From Corynebacterium pilosum DSM 20521 = CIP 103422 (GTDB taxonomy: Bacteria > Actinomycetota > Actinomycetes > Mycobacteriales > Mycobacteriaceae), in assembly GCF_000373805.1 (NCBI RefSeq), contig NZ_KB892439.1:174174-238173 (forward strand): 64,000 nucleotides of DNA, given 5' to 3'. The notes below the pieces were generated by a model. That model made no database searches. It was not told the origin of the DNA and was given only the letters and a program-made list of their open reading frames with translations. The position numbers and the translations under genes are program-made. Positions 1 to 8,485 of the stretch are shown one piece after another; within the stretch, counting starts at the first letter, position 1, and the number at the start of each line of letters is the position of its first letter.

Positions 1-656
1 TCGTTCTGCTCGTCTTCGAGCAGTGCCTGCACCAAGGCCTCAGTGGAGAAGATGTAGTTACCCATGGAGGCAAAGGTCATGTTCGGATCATCCGGGGTTC
101 CCGGTGGGTCCGCTGGCTTCTCCAGGAACTCAGTGACGGTGCCGTCTTCGTCAGCCTGGATGCAGCCGAAGGCGGTAGCTTCCTCACGCGGCACGCGGAT
201 GCCGGCCACCGTTGCTTCCTTACCGGAGGCAATGTGGTCATCGAGCATCTGGCCCGGGTCCATGCGGTAGACGTGGTCCGCGCCGAAGACGATGACATAG
301 TCCGGCTTGTCGTCATAAATCAGGTTGAGAGACTGAACGATCGCGTCTGCGGAACCGTTGTACCAGCGCTTACCGCGGCGCTGCTGCGCAGGAACAGAAG
401 CGATGTACTGCTGGGTGGGGCCCGCGACATTCCACGCGGTGGCGATGTGACGGTCCAGCGAGTGTGACTTGTACTGTGTCAGAACAGCGATCTTCAGGAA
501 GCCTGCGTTGACAAGGTTGGACAGCACAAAGTCAATCAGACGGTAGTTGCCACCAAAGGGAACGGCCGGCTTTGCGCGGTCTGCGGTGAGGGGGAAAAGG
601 CGCTTACCTTCGCCACCTGCTAGGACAATGGCTAGAACATTTGATTTTGACTTCAC
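1..656 (-). CDS. glgC: Glucose-1-phosphate adenylyltransferase (GlgC), 3' end outside window
   Basis: Makes ADP-glucose from glucose-1-phosphate and ATP for glycogen and maltose-1-phosphate synthesis in the cytoplasm. The N-terminal nucleotide-binding motif [14 protein letters not shown], followed by [16 protein letters not shown], is the ADP-glucose pyrophosphorylase signature. The frame stays open to the window edge, where residues around [11 protein letters not shown] match the family. The chosen start is GTG at 656, preceded by AGGATT; a nearby ATG in another frame stops at once. It is divergent from glgA, as in other corynebacteria, so the two share one control region. Partial: only about 218 codons are present. 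Confidence 0.95.
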   Translation of the reverse strand, partial: MKSKSNVLAIVLAGGEGKRLFPLTADRAKPAVPFGGNYRLIDFVLSNLVNAGFLKIAVLTQYKSHSLDRHIATAWNVAGPTQQYIASVPAQQRRGKRWYNGSADAIVQSLNLIYDDKPDYVIVFGADHVYRMDPGQMLDDHIASGKEATVAGIRVPREEATAFGCIQADEDGTVTEFLEKPADPPGTPDDPNMTFASMGNYIFSTEALVQALLEDEQN

Positions 657-716
657 AACATCAATCCTATTGTCTCGGGCGACGCTTTGCAGGGCGATCA
701 TGCGTCGCGAACGAAA

Positions 717-738
717 ACATCACACTCCTGTGGGATGT
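717..738. promoter_or_regulatory. 22-bp dyad in the glgC/glgA control region (candidate operator)
   Basis: Two 9-base arms, ACATCACAC and GTGGGATGT, match as inverted repeats at 8 of 9 positions around a 4-base centre. The dyad lies between glgC (start 656) and glgA (start 898). A TACAAT hexamer on the minus strand at 755-760 could be the glgC -10 box; the dyad would then sit just downstream of the glgC transcription start. No regulator is identified. The orientation (CACA outward, TGTG inward) is not the usual GlxR consensus. Confidence 0.4.
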
Positions 739-884
739 TTCACCCTTTAAAGCCATTGTAACGTGCATTAACTAAAACGCACCACGGATTGATTGGGAAC
801 TTTTAAATAATCCCTATCCTCCCCCTATTGGAGGAGAAGCGCTGGGCGGAGAACTAAGTCCCTGCACCAAACGTTTTTCGCGGC

Positions 885-890
885 TATTCT
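885..890 (+). promoter_or_regulatory. Candidate -10 box of leaderless glgA
   Basis: TATTCT ends exactly 7 bases before the glgA ATG, which would place transcription initiation at or next to the start codon. The only purine-rich stretch (GGAGAC) abuts the ATG too closely for normal ribosome binding. No clear -35 element is visible. Confidence 0.4.
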
Positions 891-897
891 CGGAGAC

Positions 898-2052
898 ATG
901 AGAGTCGGAATGATGACCAGAGAATATCCACCCGAGGTTTATGGCGGTGCCGGCGTCCACGTCACCGAGCTCACCCGCTTTATGCGTGACATCGTTGACG
1001 TAGACGTGCACTGCATGGGCGAGCCACGCGACGCAGAGGGAGTCTACGTCCACGGCGTCGATCCCGAATTATCGGAAGCCAACGGTGCGATCAAGACCCT
1101 ATCCACCGGCCTGCGCATGGCACATGCCGCCACCGACCTTGATGTCGTGCACTCCCACACCTGGTACGCCGGCCTCGGCGGCCACTTGGCGGGCAAGCTC
1201 CACGGCATCCCACACGTCGCAACGGCGCACTCCCTTGAGCCGGACCGCCCATGGAAGCGCGAGCAGCTCGGCGGCGGTTATGACGTTTCCCTGTGGTCGG
1301 AGAAAAACGCCATGGAATACGCCGACGCAGTGATTGCCGTCTCCGCGGGCATGAAGGAGGCGATTCTGCGCGCCTACCCGCGTATCGACGAATCCCGCGT
1401 CCACGTCGTGCTCAACGGTATCGACACGGAGACGTGGTTCCCCACCGAGGGGGATCTCGCAGAAGACCTTGGCGTAGACACCTCCAAGCCAATCGCTGCG
1501 TTCGTCGGTCGCATCACCCGCCAGAAGGGCGTGGAGCACCTGGTGAAGGCCGCGAAGCATTTCGACGACGACGTTCAGCTCGTGCTGTGCGCTGGCGCGC
1601 CGGATACCCCCGAGATCGCGGAGCGCACCAAGGCACTCGTCGAGGAGCTAAAAACGACACGCGACGGTGTGTTCTGGGTTCAGGAGATGCTGTCGGGCGA
1701 TAAAATTCGCGAGGTTTATTCCATGGCGGATGTCTTCGTGTGCCCGTCGATTTATGAGCCACTGGGAATCGTCAATCTTGAGGCCATGGCCTGCGGAACT
1801 GCCGTAGTTGCCTCCGATGTGGGCGGTATCCCAGAGGTCGTCGTTGACGGCGAAACAGGTACCCTGGTGCATTACGACGAGAACGATGCCGAAACCTTCG
1901 AGCGCGACATCGCCGAGGCAGTTAACGCTATGGTGGCTGATCGAGAGAAGGCTGAAGTATTCGGCAAGGCCGGACTTGTCCGCGCCAAGGACAAGTTCTC
2001 GTGGGCAACCATCGCCCAGCAAACCGTGGACATCTACAAGGCCCTGATCTAG
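898..2052 (+). CDS. glgA: Actinobacterial glycogen synthase / maltose-1-phosphate synthase (GlgA/GlgM type)
   Basis: A GT-B retaining glycosyltransferase of 384 residues that uses ADP-glucose. The N-terminal motif MTREYPPEVYGGAGVHV is the short actinobacterial version of the donor loop, and the C-terminal EPLGIVNLEA gives the E-x7-E catalytic pattern near residue 290. The size matches the corynebacterial/mycobacterial family, which is shorter than the roughly 480-residue enterobacterial GlgA. Mycobacterial orthologues (GlgM) make alpha-maltose-1-phosphate, and that role cannot be separated from glycogen elongation by sequence alone. It is divergent from glgC and followed by a GH32-fold gene. 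Confidence 0.93.
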   Translation: MRVGMMTREYPPEVYGGAGVHVTELTRFMRDIVDVDVHCMGEPRDAEGVYVHGVDPELSEANGAIKTLSTGLRMAHAATDLDVVHSHTWYAGLGGHLAGKLHGIPHVATAHSLEPDRPWKREQLGGGYDVSLWSEKNAMEYADAVIAVSAGMKEAILRAYPRIDESRVHVVLNGIDTETWFPTEGDLAEDLGVDTSKPIAAFVGRITRQKGVEHLVKAAKHFDDDVQLVLCAGAPDTPEIAERTKALVEELKTTRDGVFWVQEMLSGDKIREVYSMADVFVCPSIYEPLGIVNLEAMACGTAVVASDVGGIPEVVVDGETGTLVHYDENDAETFERDIAEAVNAMVADREKAEVFGKAGLVRAKDKFSWATIAQQTVDIYKALI

Positions 2053-2081
2053 CCCGGCTAGTTAAGGCGGAAAGGTATCTG

Positions 2082-3470
2082 TTGACTTCTTTACGTCCAG
2101 AACTGCACGTAACGGCGGAATCCGGCATCCTCGAGGCCGCCGCCGGCATGTTACGCGACGGTGGCGACTGGCACATGCTCTACCAGTACCGACCCGAACC
2201 GAACGGCAACGCACGCTGGGGCCACCAGGTGTCTCAGGATGGTCCGTTTGACTGGGTCGAATGCCCCGATGTCATCGCCCCCAAAGGCGGCGAACTGAAT
2301 ACACTCGCTGGCTCCGTTGTCGCACACAACGGTGGCGCGGACCTGTTTTTCACATCGGTCACCGCAGCGGGCACCTCAATTCAGATCGCGCATGTCGACG
2401 ATGTCGGTACGTTCACGGACGTCACAGATGACCCTTTGGCGCTTGACCCGACGGTGCACCGCGCCGGTGTGGTCATTTCCGACACGAAGGAATTCTCCCG
2501 CTTCCGCTCCCCCTGCGTGGTACCGGATTGGGAGTCCAACGATGACCGCGATCAAGGCCACGAAGGCTGGCTGATGATTACCAGCACGGGAGAGCCAGAC
2601 TCTCCCCGGCCGGTGATCTTGGAATCCCCCGACGGCGCGGACTGGACGCTCGTAGGCGCGGTAGATTTCGTCGGTGAGTCCGGGCTTGACGACGATGCCA
2701 TTATCGTCGCCCCGCGCATCATCCGGCTACGCGACGAAGTCGATCAGGAAATCTATGACGTGCTCTTGGCCACCCAAGAGTGCGATGGCCTCGACCGCTC
2801 CGGCTACTTGATCGGCCGCCTCGAGCGCAACAAGTTCCACGTGATCACACCGTTCACGCGGATTGATTCGGGCCACGATTTCACCCGCCCACGCAACACC
2901 AACTTCACCCCTGGCACCGTCGCCGAGGACGAGCGCTACCTGAATGCCTACATTTTCGGCCTCTTCAACGGCGTCGGCCGCGGCGATGACGCCACGAAGC
3001 AAACCACGTGGAAGAAGGAAGGCTGGGCCAACGCTTTGTCCCTGCCTCGCGAAGTCACCTTGCAGGGTGGCAAGCTCTTCCAGGTCCCTGTCGACGGGTT
3101 GCCCGAAGCAGTGGCCTCCACGCGCCGCGCCTGGTTCTGGTCCGGTCTGTGTGACATTCCTGTCGGTTCCTCGATCACAATCGAGCTTGTCGACGCCGAC
3201 GGCAATGTTGCCGCCACGATCACCCATTCCGGTGACCAGCTTAAGCTCGACCGAAACTTCGACGAGCCAGCGACCGCTCCGCTTCACGACGAAGACGAAG
3301 ACAATATCTCCGTGGTCGTGGACGGAAACACTCTCGAGGTCTACGCCGGCGGCGGGGCCGTAGTGATGGCCAGCCGTCTCCGCATCGAATCGAAGATCGT
3401 TGAACTGCGTGTCTCCGATAGCGGCGAGGCTGAGATCCACTCTGAGTGGCGCCGCGGCCCCTTTGATTAA
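2082..3470 (+). CDS. GH32-fold protein, probably not catalytic
   Basis: Predicted cytoplasmic protein of 462 residues with the five-bladed beta-propeller plus beta-sandwich layout of levanases and invertases. Landmarks are RPELHVTAESG at the start, WHMLYQYRP and WGHQ (canonical HLFYQYNP/WGHA), and QECDG near residue 233 (the EC acid/base motif). The nucleophile motif WMNDPNG aligns with ILEAAAG at residues 16-22, so the Asp is Ala, and the RDP motif is RSP at residues 142-144. Two of three catalytic carboxylates are therefore gone. No signal peptide is seen. The start is TTG at 2082 with GGAAAGG upstream; the longer in-frame reading overlaps glgA. Its position after glgA suggests a link to storage-carbohydrate metabolism, perhaps binding or regulation. 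Confidence 0.75.
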   Translation: MTSLRPELHVTAESGILEAAAGMLRDGGDWHMLYQYRPEPNGNARWGHQVSQDGPFDWVECPDVIAPKGGELNTLAGSVVAHNGGADLFFTSVTAAGTSIQIAHVDDVGTFTDVTDDPLALDPTVHRAGVVISDTKEFSRFRSPCVVPDWESNDDRDQGHEGWLMITSTGEPDSPRPVILESPDGADWTLVGAVDFVGESGLDDDAIIVAPRIIRLRDEVDQEIYDVLLATQECDGLDRSGYLIGRLERNKFHVITPFTRIDSGHDFTRPRNTNFTPGTVAEDERYLNAYIFGLFNGVGRGDDATKQTTWKKEGWANALSLPREVTLQGGKLFQVPVDGLPEAVASTRRAWFWSGLCDIPVGSSITIELVDADGNVAATITHSGDQLKLDRNFDEPATAPLHDEDEDNISVVVDGNTLEVYAGGGAVVMASRLRIESKIVELRVSDSGEAEIHSEWRRGPFD

Positions 3471-3479
3471 GGCGAAGCT

Positions 3480-4352
3480 TTAACGGCCGGCCTTCTTCAA
3501 CCTGGTCACCTGCGCCCTGGCGGTAACAGTCATTGTTGCCGGCAGGGCGCTGACTCTTTCGTTCAGCTCCGCCGGCTCAATGTGGCGTGCAGACGGACTC
3601 ATCCCCACCTGGGCCGCAATGGACGCACGGTCCAGCACCATAGGAAACTCGATGGCCTGCGGGTCTACCGCCAGTTCAAGGTGACCTGTCGCCTGCTCGA
3701 CCATGCGATCAACCTTGCCCTCTTCCACGGTCAGGATGCCCAGTGGCTCGCGGAGTTCGTCGAGGTGCCCACGGTCTGCGGTCAGGACAATGACTTCGCC
3801 GTCGTCGGCAAGCACTCGCGCGAATTCGGCGGGGTTGCGCGGCGCGAAGATGACAGTAATCGCGTCAATCGCGCCACTGCGCACGGGCAGGCCATCCCAC
3901 ACGTCCGCCACGACAGCACCCATCCGCGGGTGCGACTTAGCCAGCGTCTTTGCCGCCGGTACAGAGATGTCCAGCCCGATCCCCACAGCGTCTTCAACAG
4001 CGTCGAGCGTGTGCGCCAAATAGTAGCCCGTTCCCGCACCGACCTCGAGCAGGACGGCACCACGGTCCTCGTCGCCAAGCGCTGTGTCCAATACGTCATG
4101 GACAGTCGCGGAGACAGCTTCGACGAAAGGGGCGAAATGGCCCTGAGACAGGAAGGTTTCGCGGGAGGCGACCATGTCAGCATCGTCGCCCTTGTGCTTG
4201 ATGCCGGCACCGGTGGCTAAAGTAACGTAGCCTTGGCGGGCAACATCGTAGGAGTGACCCGATTCGGACACTAGACGTGAAAAATCGTCCGCCCCAGTCA
4301 AACGGGTGCCGTCGGAGGGATCAGCCAACAGGTGAACAATGTCAGAAAGCAT
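3480..4352 (-). CDS. RlmA/TlrB-like 23S rRNA (guanine-N1) methyltransferase
   Basis: SAM-dependent methyltransferase of 290 residues. The RlmA-type N-terminus is recognisable in HSYDVARQGYVTL, followed by the SAM loop LLEVGAGTGYYL near residue 100 and VIFAPRNPAEFARVL, which resembles the family's motif after the SAM site. The family normally opens with a zinc ribbon (C-P-x-C and C-P-x-x-H). Here the corresponding positions read ADPSDG and SESGH, so the zinc cysteines are absent. It ends the minus-strand run from 7346. The target base (G745 or G748 of 23S rRNA in known members) cannot be assigned from sequence. Confidence 0.85.
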   Translation of the reverse strand: MLSDIVHLLADPSDGTRLTGADDFSRLVSESGHSYDVARQGYVTLATGAGIKHKGDDADMVASRETFLSQGHFAPFVEAVSATVHDVLDTALGDEDRGAVLLEVGAGTGYYLAHTLDAVEDAVGIGLDISVPAAKTLAKSHPRMGAVVADVWDGLPVRSGAIDAITVIFAPRNPAEFARVLADDGEVIVLTADRGHLDELREPLGILTVEEGKVDRMVEQATGHLELAVDPQAIEFPMVLDRASIAAQVGMSPSARHIEPAELNERVSALPATMTVTARAQVTRLKKAGR

Positions 4353-4409
4353 GCCTGAGAGCCTACCCGCCCGAAGGTCTACGGACGATTTTTTAGTTAA
4401 ATTGTGTGT

Positions 4410-4577
4410 TTAGCCTGCAGCCTCGGTGAGAAGCGCGCCGAGTTCGGCCGCTTCTTCCTTGCTCATCTCTACGACGAGGCGACCGCCGCCATCCGACGGG
4501 ATGCGCATCACAATCTTTCGGGACTCTTCGACCGCTTCCATTGGTCCATTACCGGTGCGTGGCTTCATTGCTGCCAT
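4410..4577 (-). CDS. DUF3117 small conserved actinobacterial protein
   Basis: A 55-residue protein starting MAAMKPRTGNGP with GGGRLVVEMS in the middle, the hallmark of the DUF3117 family found across Actinobacteria. The function is unknown. The start is ATG at 4577 because AAGGAG lies 9 bases upstream; an in-frame GTG six codons earlier would overlap that ribosome-binding site. It lies between the DivIVA-like gene and the rRNA methyltransferase on the same strand. Confidence 0.9.
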   Translation of the reverse strand: MAAMKPRTGNGPMEAVEESRKIVMRIPSDGGGRLVVEMSKEEAAELGALLTEAAG

Positions 4578-4619
4578 TGGGCCAGACTCCTTCACTGCAA
4601 ATGATTTACCCTACCGATT

Positions 4620-4916
4620 TTAGCCGTTTTTGTCGAAATTTGGTGCAAGATCTTCATCCGGGCTGGTCACACCCTTTTCCAGGAGGGTAGCGACGAGCGC
4701 ATCAACCTGATCCTGGCGATACCCCCGCGGAACCACCTCGAGCTCGATGTCCTCGATCCGCCCCTCGTGTACAGCACGGCGGTTATGAGCGATCACGTCG
4801 TGCGTGTCCTCCATCGGCGGCAGCAGTTCGCCACGCCCGAAGATCTTCCCGAACGCCCACGTCCCTAGGACCACGAAAGCCACAACGACGATAATCAGCA
4901 GGATCCATGACAGCAT
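4620..4916 (-). CDS. Small membrane-anchored DivIVA-domain-like protein
   Basis: 98 residues. The N-terminus is one hydrophobic helix (about residues 2-25, LLIIVVVAFVVLGTWAF), followed by a basic/acidic linker and the motif VPRGYRQDQVDALVATLLEKG. The latter matches the DivIVA/Wag31 signature in which FRGYDxxQVD precedes a helix. It is far shorter than Wag31 and lacks the long coiled coil. The start ATG at 4916 lies 6 bases after the gpgS stop, so translation is probably coupled. A role at the membrane or cell pole is an inference only. Confidence 0.75.
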   Translation of the reverse strand: MLSWILLIIVVVAFVVLGTWAFGKIFGRGELLPPMEDTHDVIAHNRRAVHEGRIEDIELEVVPRGYRQDQVDALVATLLEKGVTSPDEDLAPNFDKNG

Positions 4917-4921
4917 GGGCA

Positions 4922-5692
4922 CTATCCTAGCGTGTCCCAGGCAGGCCGCTGCCCCGGAGGCTGCACCCCGTCTGGCAGGACCCCGGCGCGGCCCAGAATG
5001 GTCTGCGCAACAACGGTAGACATGGGAGCAAGTTCGTCCAGCGGCCGGTTGCGGTGGTGTCGCTCCCCTACCTCCACCTGTGTCACTGCCGCCTGCCCCC
5101 AGCGCTGCGCACAATCAATGAGCAAGCCGGCTTCCACCCCGTAGCCCTCGACGAATGGCAAGCTCAAGGCAGAACTGCGGCGCAGCGCGTACTCGCCTCC
5201 CAGCGGCTGATTGATGTGAGACACCTGCGGAAAATAGGTCTGCAGGAGTGGTTTGGCGGTCAGCTCTGTGACTCGGCCCCCGCCAGCGGGTTGGCCATGG
5301 AAGGCGCGTGTGTAATCGGCTTTGACAAGGTGCACGCGCTCGTCGATAAGCGGTGCTGAGAGTCTGGCTACCAGCGAGGTGGGGATGGAGGTGAGGTCCG
5401 CATCGACGAATACGACGATGTCGCCACGCGCGGCGCGCACCCCGCGCCAGAGCGCTTCGCCTTTACCGGGTCGCGGTGGGATGTCCGGGGCGATGTCGCG
5501 CCAGCCGATCACCTCCGCCCCAGCTGCCCGCGCCCGGGAGGCCGTGGAGTCAACGGAATCCGAATCGATCACCAGGATCTCACCGGGGTTGTCTTCCGCG
5601 ACGGCCGCGACGACATCGGCGACTGTGTCCTCCTCGTTCAGCGCTGGAATCACCACGCTGACCTGGCTCAGGTCCAGCGCACCCGCCGTCAT
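4922..5692 (-). CDS. gpgS: Glucosyl-3-phosphoglycerate synthase
   Basis: Transfers glucose from a nucleotide sugar to 3-phosphoglycerate, the first step of glucosylglycerate and methylglucose lipopolysaccharide synthesis. The 256-residue GT-A protein has VSVVIPALNEEDTVADVV at the start, the metal-binding FVDADL motif and PLGGEYALRR further on, as in GT81 enzymes. The start ATG at 5692 overlaps the folP2 stop (ATGA). An upstream in-frame extension inside folP2 has no ribosome-binding support. The folP2-gpgS neighbourhood is conserved in mycobacteria and corynebacteria. Confidence 0.93.
   Translation of the reverse strand: MTAGALDLSQVSVVIPALNEEDTVADVVAAVAEDNPGEILVIDSDSVDSTASRARAAGAEVIGWRDIAPDIPPRPGKGEALWRGVRAARGDIVVFVDADLTSIPTSLVARLSAPLIDERVHLVKADYTRAFHGQPAGGGRVTELTAKPLLQTYFPQVSHINQPLGGEYALRRSSALSLPFVEGYGVEAGLLIDCAQRWGQAAVTQVEVGERHHRNRPLDELAPMSTVVAQTILGRAGVLPDGVQPPGQRPAWDTLG
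5340..5351 (+). repeat. Recurrent 12-mer TCGTCGATAAGC, copy 1
   Basis: Exact copy inside gpgS. On the sense strand it reads Leu-Ile-Asp-Glu, with CTT for Leu. Confidence 0.8.
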
Positions 5693-6531
5693 GCTAAACC
5701 TCGCACGGTGTGTACCGGGGGTGCGTCGCCGGCGATCGCCGCCGTCATCCGGATCACGTCCAGGGTTTCCTCGACCTCGTGCACCCGGAAGGCCGCCACT
5801 CCTCGCGCCGCCGACCATGCCGTCGCAGCCAACGTCCCGGCCACGCGCTCCCCGACGCCACGCCCCACCGTCTCGCCGACGAAATCCTTATTCGACAGCG
5901 CCATCAGCACCGGCCACCCGGTAGCCACAATCTCATCGATGCGGCGCAGCAGCTCAAGGCCGTGGAAGGTGTTCTTTCCGAAGTCATGGGTGGGATCGAT
6001 GAAAATCTTCTCCTCCGGCACCCCGGCATCCACGGCTCGTTCGGCCAGTGCAGTGGTTTCGGCGATGACATCGGCCACGACGTCGTCGTAATGCACCCGG
6101 TGCGGGCGCGTGCGTGGCGTGACCCCGCCGGTGTGGGAACAGACATAGCCCACTCGGTGCGCGCCGGCTACCTCTACCAATTCCGGGTCCCAGCCCGCCC
6201 ACGTATCGTTGATCAATGTGGCGCCGGCTGCGATCGCGTGCTCGGCGACCTCCGCACGCCAGGTATCGGCCGAGATCGTCAGGTCCGGGTAGCGTCGCCG
6301 CACCTCCGCGATCAGCGGAACGATCCGGTCGGCTTCCTCCGCGGGATCAACCTCATCGCCCGGGCCCGCTTTCACACCCCCGACATCCACGATGGTCGCC
6401 CCCTGGGCCACGACCTCGTCGCAACGCTCAAGCGCCGAGTCCATACCCCACGTCTTCCCCTTGTCGTAGAAGGAATCCGGGGTGCGGTTAATGATGGCCA
6501 TGACCTCGGCCAACCCATTCGCTTTAGCCAC
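5689..6531 (-). CDS. folP2: Dihydropteroate synthase-like FolP2
   Basis: TIM-barrel protein of 280 residues with family landmarks INRTPDSFYDKG, DVGGVKAGPG, DTWRAEVAEHA, NDTWAG, DPTHDFGKNTFHG and a C-terminal FRVHEVEETLDV. Several catalytic landmarks differ from canonical FolP: GGESTRPG reads GGVKAGPG, and IDTTKP reads ADTWRA. This fits the FolP2 paralogue, which in mycobacteria lacks normal dihydropteroate synthase activity. Its link to gpgS by a 4-base overlap supports a role outside core folate synthesis. The upstream LOG-family gene ends 5 bases before the start. Confidence 0.9.
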   Translation of the reverse strand: MAKANGLAEVMAIINRTPDSFYDKGKTWGMDSALERCDEVVAQGATIVDVGGVKAGPGDEVDPAEEADRIVPLIAEVRRRYPDLTISADTWRAEVAEHAIAAGATLINDTWAGWDPELVEVAGAHRVGYVCSHTGGVTPRTRPHRVHYDDVVADVIAETTALAERAVDAGVPEEKIFIDPTHDFGKNTFHGLELLRRIDEIVATGWPVLMALSNKDFVGETVGRGVGERVAGTLAATAWSAARGVAAFRVHEVEETLDVIRMTAAIAGDAPPVHTVRGLA

Positions 6532-6536
6532 AGCGC

Positions 6537-7346
6537 CTATTTCTGGCGCGTCGCGCTACGCTTATCGGTCTTATCGCTGAGCCTGCCGTCCGTCATCACT
6601 TTGTGCTTATCGACGATGTACTCGATCGCTTCATCAATCGAATCGGTGACCAGGAACAGATCCGTGTCTGTGTCCGAAATGAGGCCACGTGCTGCCAGCT
6701 GTTCCTCCATCCACGTCACCAGGCCCGACCAGAATTCAGTGCCCATCAACACGATGGGGTAATTGGTCACCTTGCCGGTCTGGACCATGCACAGCACCTC
6801 GAAGAGTTCATCCATCGTGCCGAAGCCGCCCGGCAAAGTAATGAATGCCTGGGAATACTTCAGGAACATGGTCTTGCGCACGAAGAAGTAGCGGAAGTTC
6901 AGGCCCACATCCACCCAGTCATTCAGGTGCTGCTCGTGTGGAAGCTCAATGCCCAAGCCCACTGAGAGTCCGCCGGCGTCGTGGGCGCCACGGTTGGGGC
7001 CTTCCATCAGACCCGGGCCGCCGCCGGTGATTACTGCGTAGCCGGCCTCCACCAGAGCTTTGCCCACCTGCATCGACTGCTCGTACTCCGAGGTGCCCTC
7101 GTGCAGGCGCGCCGAGCCGAAAACGGTCACCGCTTTCGGCATGTCCGTCAGCGCATCGAAGCCGGAGACAAACTCGCTTTGGATGCGCATGATGCGCCAT
7201 GGATCGGCATGCTGCCAGTCATGGTCGCTTCCCAACTCCAGCAGACGCTGGTCATACGTCGAGCCCTCTTGATCTTCGTTGCGCATCAAGATGGGGCCGC
7301 GCAGCATGCGCCGCTTATCGGGCGAGGGTGTGATGTCAGGAGCCAC
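6537..7346 (-). CDS. LOG family protein (TIGR00730), nucleoside 5'-monophosphate phosphoribohydrolase type
   Basis: Rossmann-fold protein of 269 residues carrying both LOG motifs: GGGPGLMEGPNRGA and PGGFGTMDELFE. Family members remove the base from (cytokinin-type) nucleoside monophosphates; the bacterial substrate is usually unproven. The start chosen is GTG at 7346, with GAGAGAAAG about 11 bases upstream. The frame is open further upstream, but that region shows no family similarity. It is the first gene of the minus-strand run that continues with folP2. It contains one copy of the recurrent 12-mer near its 3' end. Confidence 0.9.
   Translation of the reverse strand: MAPDITPSPDKRRMLRGPILMRNEDQEGSTYDQRLLELGSDHDWQHADPWRIMRIQSEFVSGFDALTDMPKAVTVFGSARLHEGTSEYEQSMQVGKALVEAGYAVITGGGPGLMEGPNRGAHDAGGLSVGLGIELPHEQHLNDWVDVGLNFRYFFVRKTMFLKYSQAFITLPGGFGTMDELFEVLCMVQTGKVTNYPIVLMGTEFWSGLVTWMEEQLAARGLISDTDTDLFLVTDSIDEAIEYIVDKHKVMTDGRLSDKTDKRSATRQK
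6605..6616 (-). repeat. Recurrent 12-mer TCGTCGATAAGC, copy 2
   Basis: Exact copy inside the LOG-family gene. Here the sense strand carries TCGTCGATAAGC itself, read as Ile-Val-Asp-Lys. Confidence 0.8.
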
Positions 7347-7527
7347 GGTGGAAGTACTTTCTCTCGGTAGTTGGTCGGCACCGTTTCTGGTGCAAAAATC
7401 GTGCGCTGTTCTGGGGACGCTTGCGAAGTCACACGGAAAAACAGCCGGAACACCCAGACTAGATAACCTTGCCACATCCGTCCATCCGAGCACGTCGCCA
7501 CGAAGTGCCGAATGGGTGCCTAACCAG

Positions 7528-7533
7528 TACGCT
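7528..7533 (+). promoter_or_regulatory. Candidate -10 box of leaderless dapD2
   Basis: TACGCT (TAnnnT type) ends 7 bases before the ATG at 7541. No strong ribosome-binding site is visible in the intervening TAGAGGT. The 7347-7527 stretch upstream, between the divergent LOG gene and dapD2, holds no gene. Confidence 0.35.
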
Positions 7534-7540
7534 TAGAGGT

Positions 7541-8470
7541 ATGACTGTGGGAGCACACGCAATCGGAATCGCAAACATCGCCATGGACGGCACCGTCCTA
7601 GACACCTGGTACCCAGATCCCGAACTGGTCGAGGGAGAGGAAGCCGAAGGGCTCACATCCGAAACCCACCGTCTGGGCGCTAATCACCTGCCTGCCCGCC
7701 TCCTCCAACTGGTGCGTATTGACCAAGACCGCATGGTGGAGCAGGTTGCGGTGCGTACGACGATCGCTGACCTGAACAAGCCGGCAGTGGATGCCCACGA
7801 TGTCTACCTCCGCCTCCACCTCCTGTCGCACCGGATCGTGCGCCCACTAGAGCTGAACATGACGGACCTGTTGACCCACCTGGTCCCCGTGGTGTGGACA
7901 AACAAGGGTCCCTGCTTGCCCGATAACTTCGAATTTGTGCGCGCTGCCCTGCGCGCCCGCGGACTCATTCACGTCTACGGCATCGAGCGGCTCCCCCGCA
8001 TGGTGGATTATGTGGTGCCTTCCGGAGTGTCCATTGCTGAGGCCGAGCGTGTCCGCCTCGGCGCCTACCTCGCACCGGGCACGGCGGTGTTGCGTGAAGG
8101 CTATGTGTCCTACAACGCCGGCTCTTTGGGCGCATCGCGGATTGAGGGACGCTTGTCGTCGTCGGTAGTTATCGACGAGGGCACCGACATTGGCTTGTCC
8201 GCTACCCTCATGGCCCTGCGCAATAACGGCAATAACCGCACACCTCTAAATATTGGCAAGAACAGCGTGATGATGCCCTCGTCGGGCCTGCTCGGTGTGG
8301 AAATGGGCGATAACTGCGAACTTGGCACCAACGTAATGCTGGAGCCGGACACCGTGGTGCATGATTTCCAATCTGGTGAGGACATCACGGGCAGCGATCT
8401 TTCGGGGCGCTCTGGGTGGGCCGTGCGGAGCGAGCCCGGCTACGATGTCCCCGTTGTGCGCTGGGTATAA
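7541..8470 (+). CDS. dapD2: DapD paralogue (tetrahydrodipicolinate N-succinyltransferase family), diverged
   Basis: Left-handed beta-helix acyltransferase family protein of 309 residues. It aligns along its length with the DapD at 11459: [45 protein letters not shown] and VLREGYVSYNAGSLG, so the Glu proposed as catalytic in actinobacterial DapD is kept. It lacks the [14 protein letters not shown] turn and the [12 protein letters not shown] segment; the equivalent region reads SATLMALRNNGNN and PSSGLLGVEMGD. C. glutamicum also carries a second dapD gene near dapD. The acceptor may differ from the lysine-pathway substrate. Confidence 0.85.
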   Translation: MTVGAHAIGIANIAMDGTVLDTWYPDPELVEGEEAEGLTSETHRLGANHLPARLLQLVRIDQDRMVEQVAVRTTIADLNKPAVDAHDVYLRLHLLSHRIVRPLELNMTDLLTHLVPVVWTNKGPCLPDNFEFVRAALRARGLIHVYGIERLPRMVDYVVPSGVSIAEAERVRLGAYLAPGTAVLREGYVSYNAGSLGASRIEGRLSSSVVIDEGTDIGLSATLMALRNNGNNRTPLNIGKNSVMMPSSGLLGVEMGDNCELGTNVMLEPDTVVHDFQSGEDITGSDLSGRSGWAVRSEPGYDVPVVRWV

Positions 8471-8485
8471 AACGCTTCCAGATGT

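Noticed and set aside
6550..7320. Extra GCTTATCG words near 6559 and 7312 as further copies of the 12-mer
   Set aside because: They match only eight bases and diverge afterwards; they were not counted.
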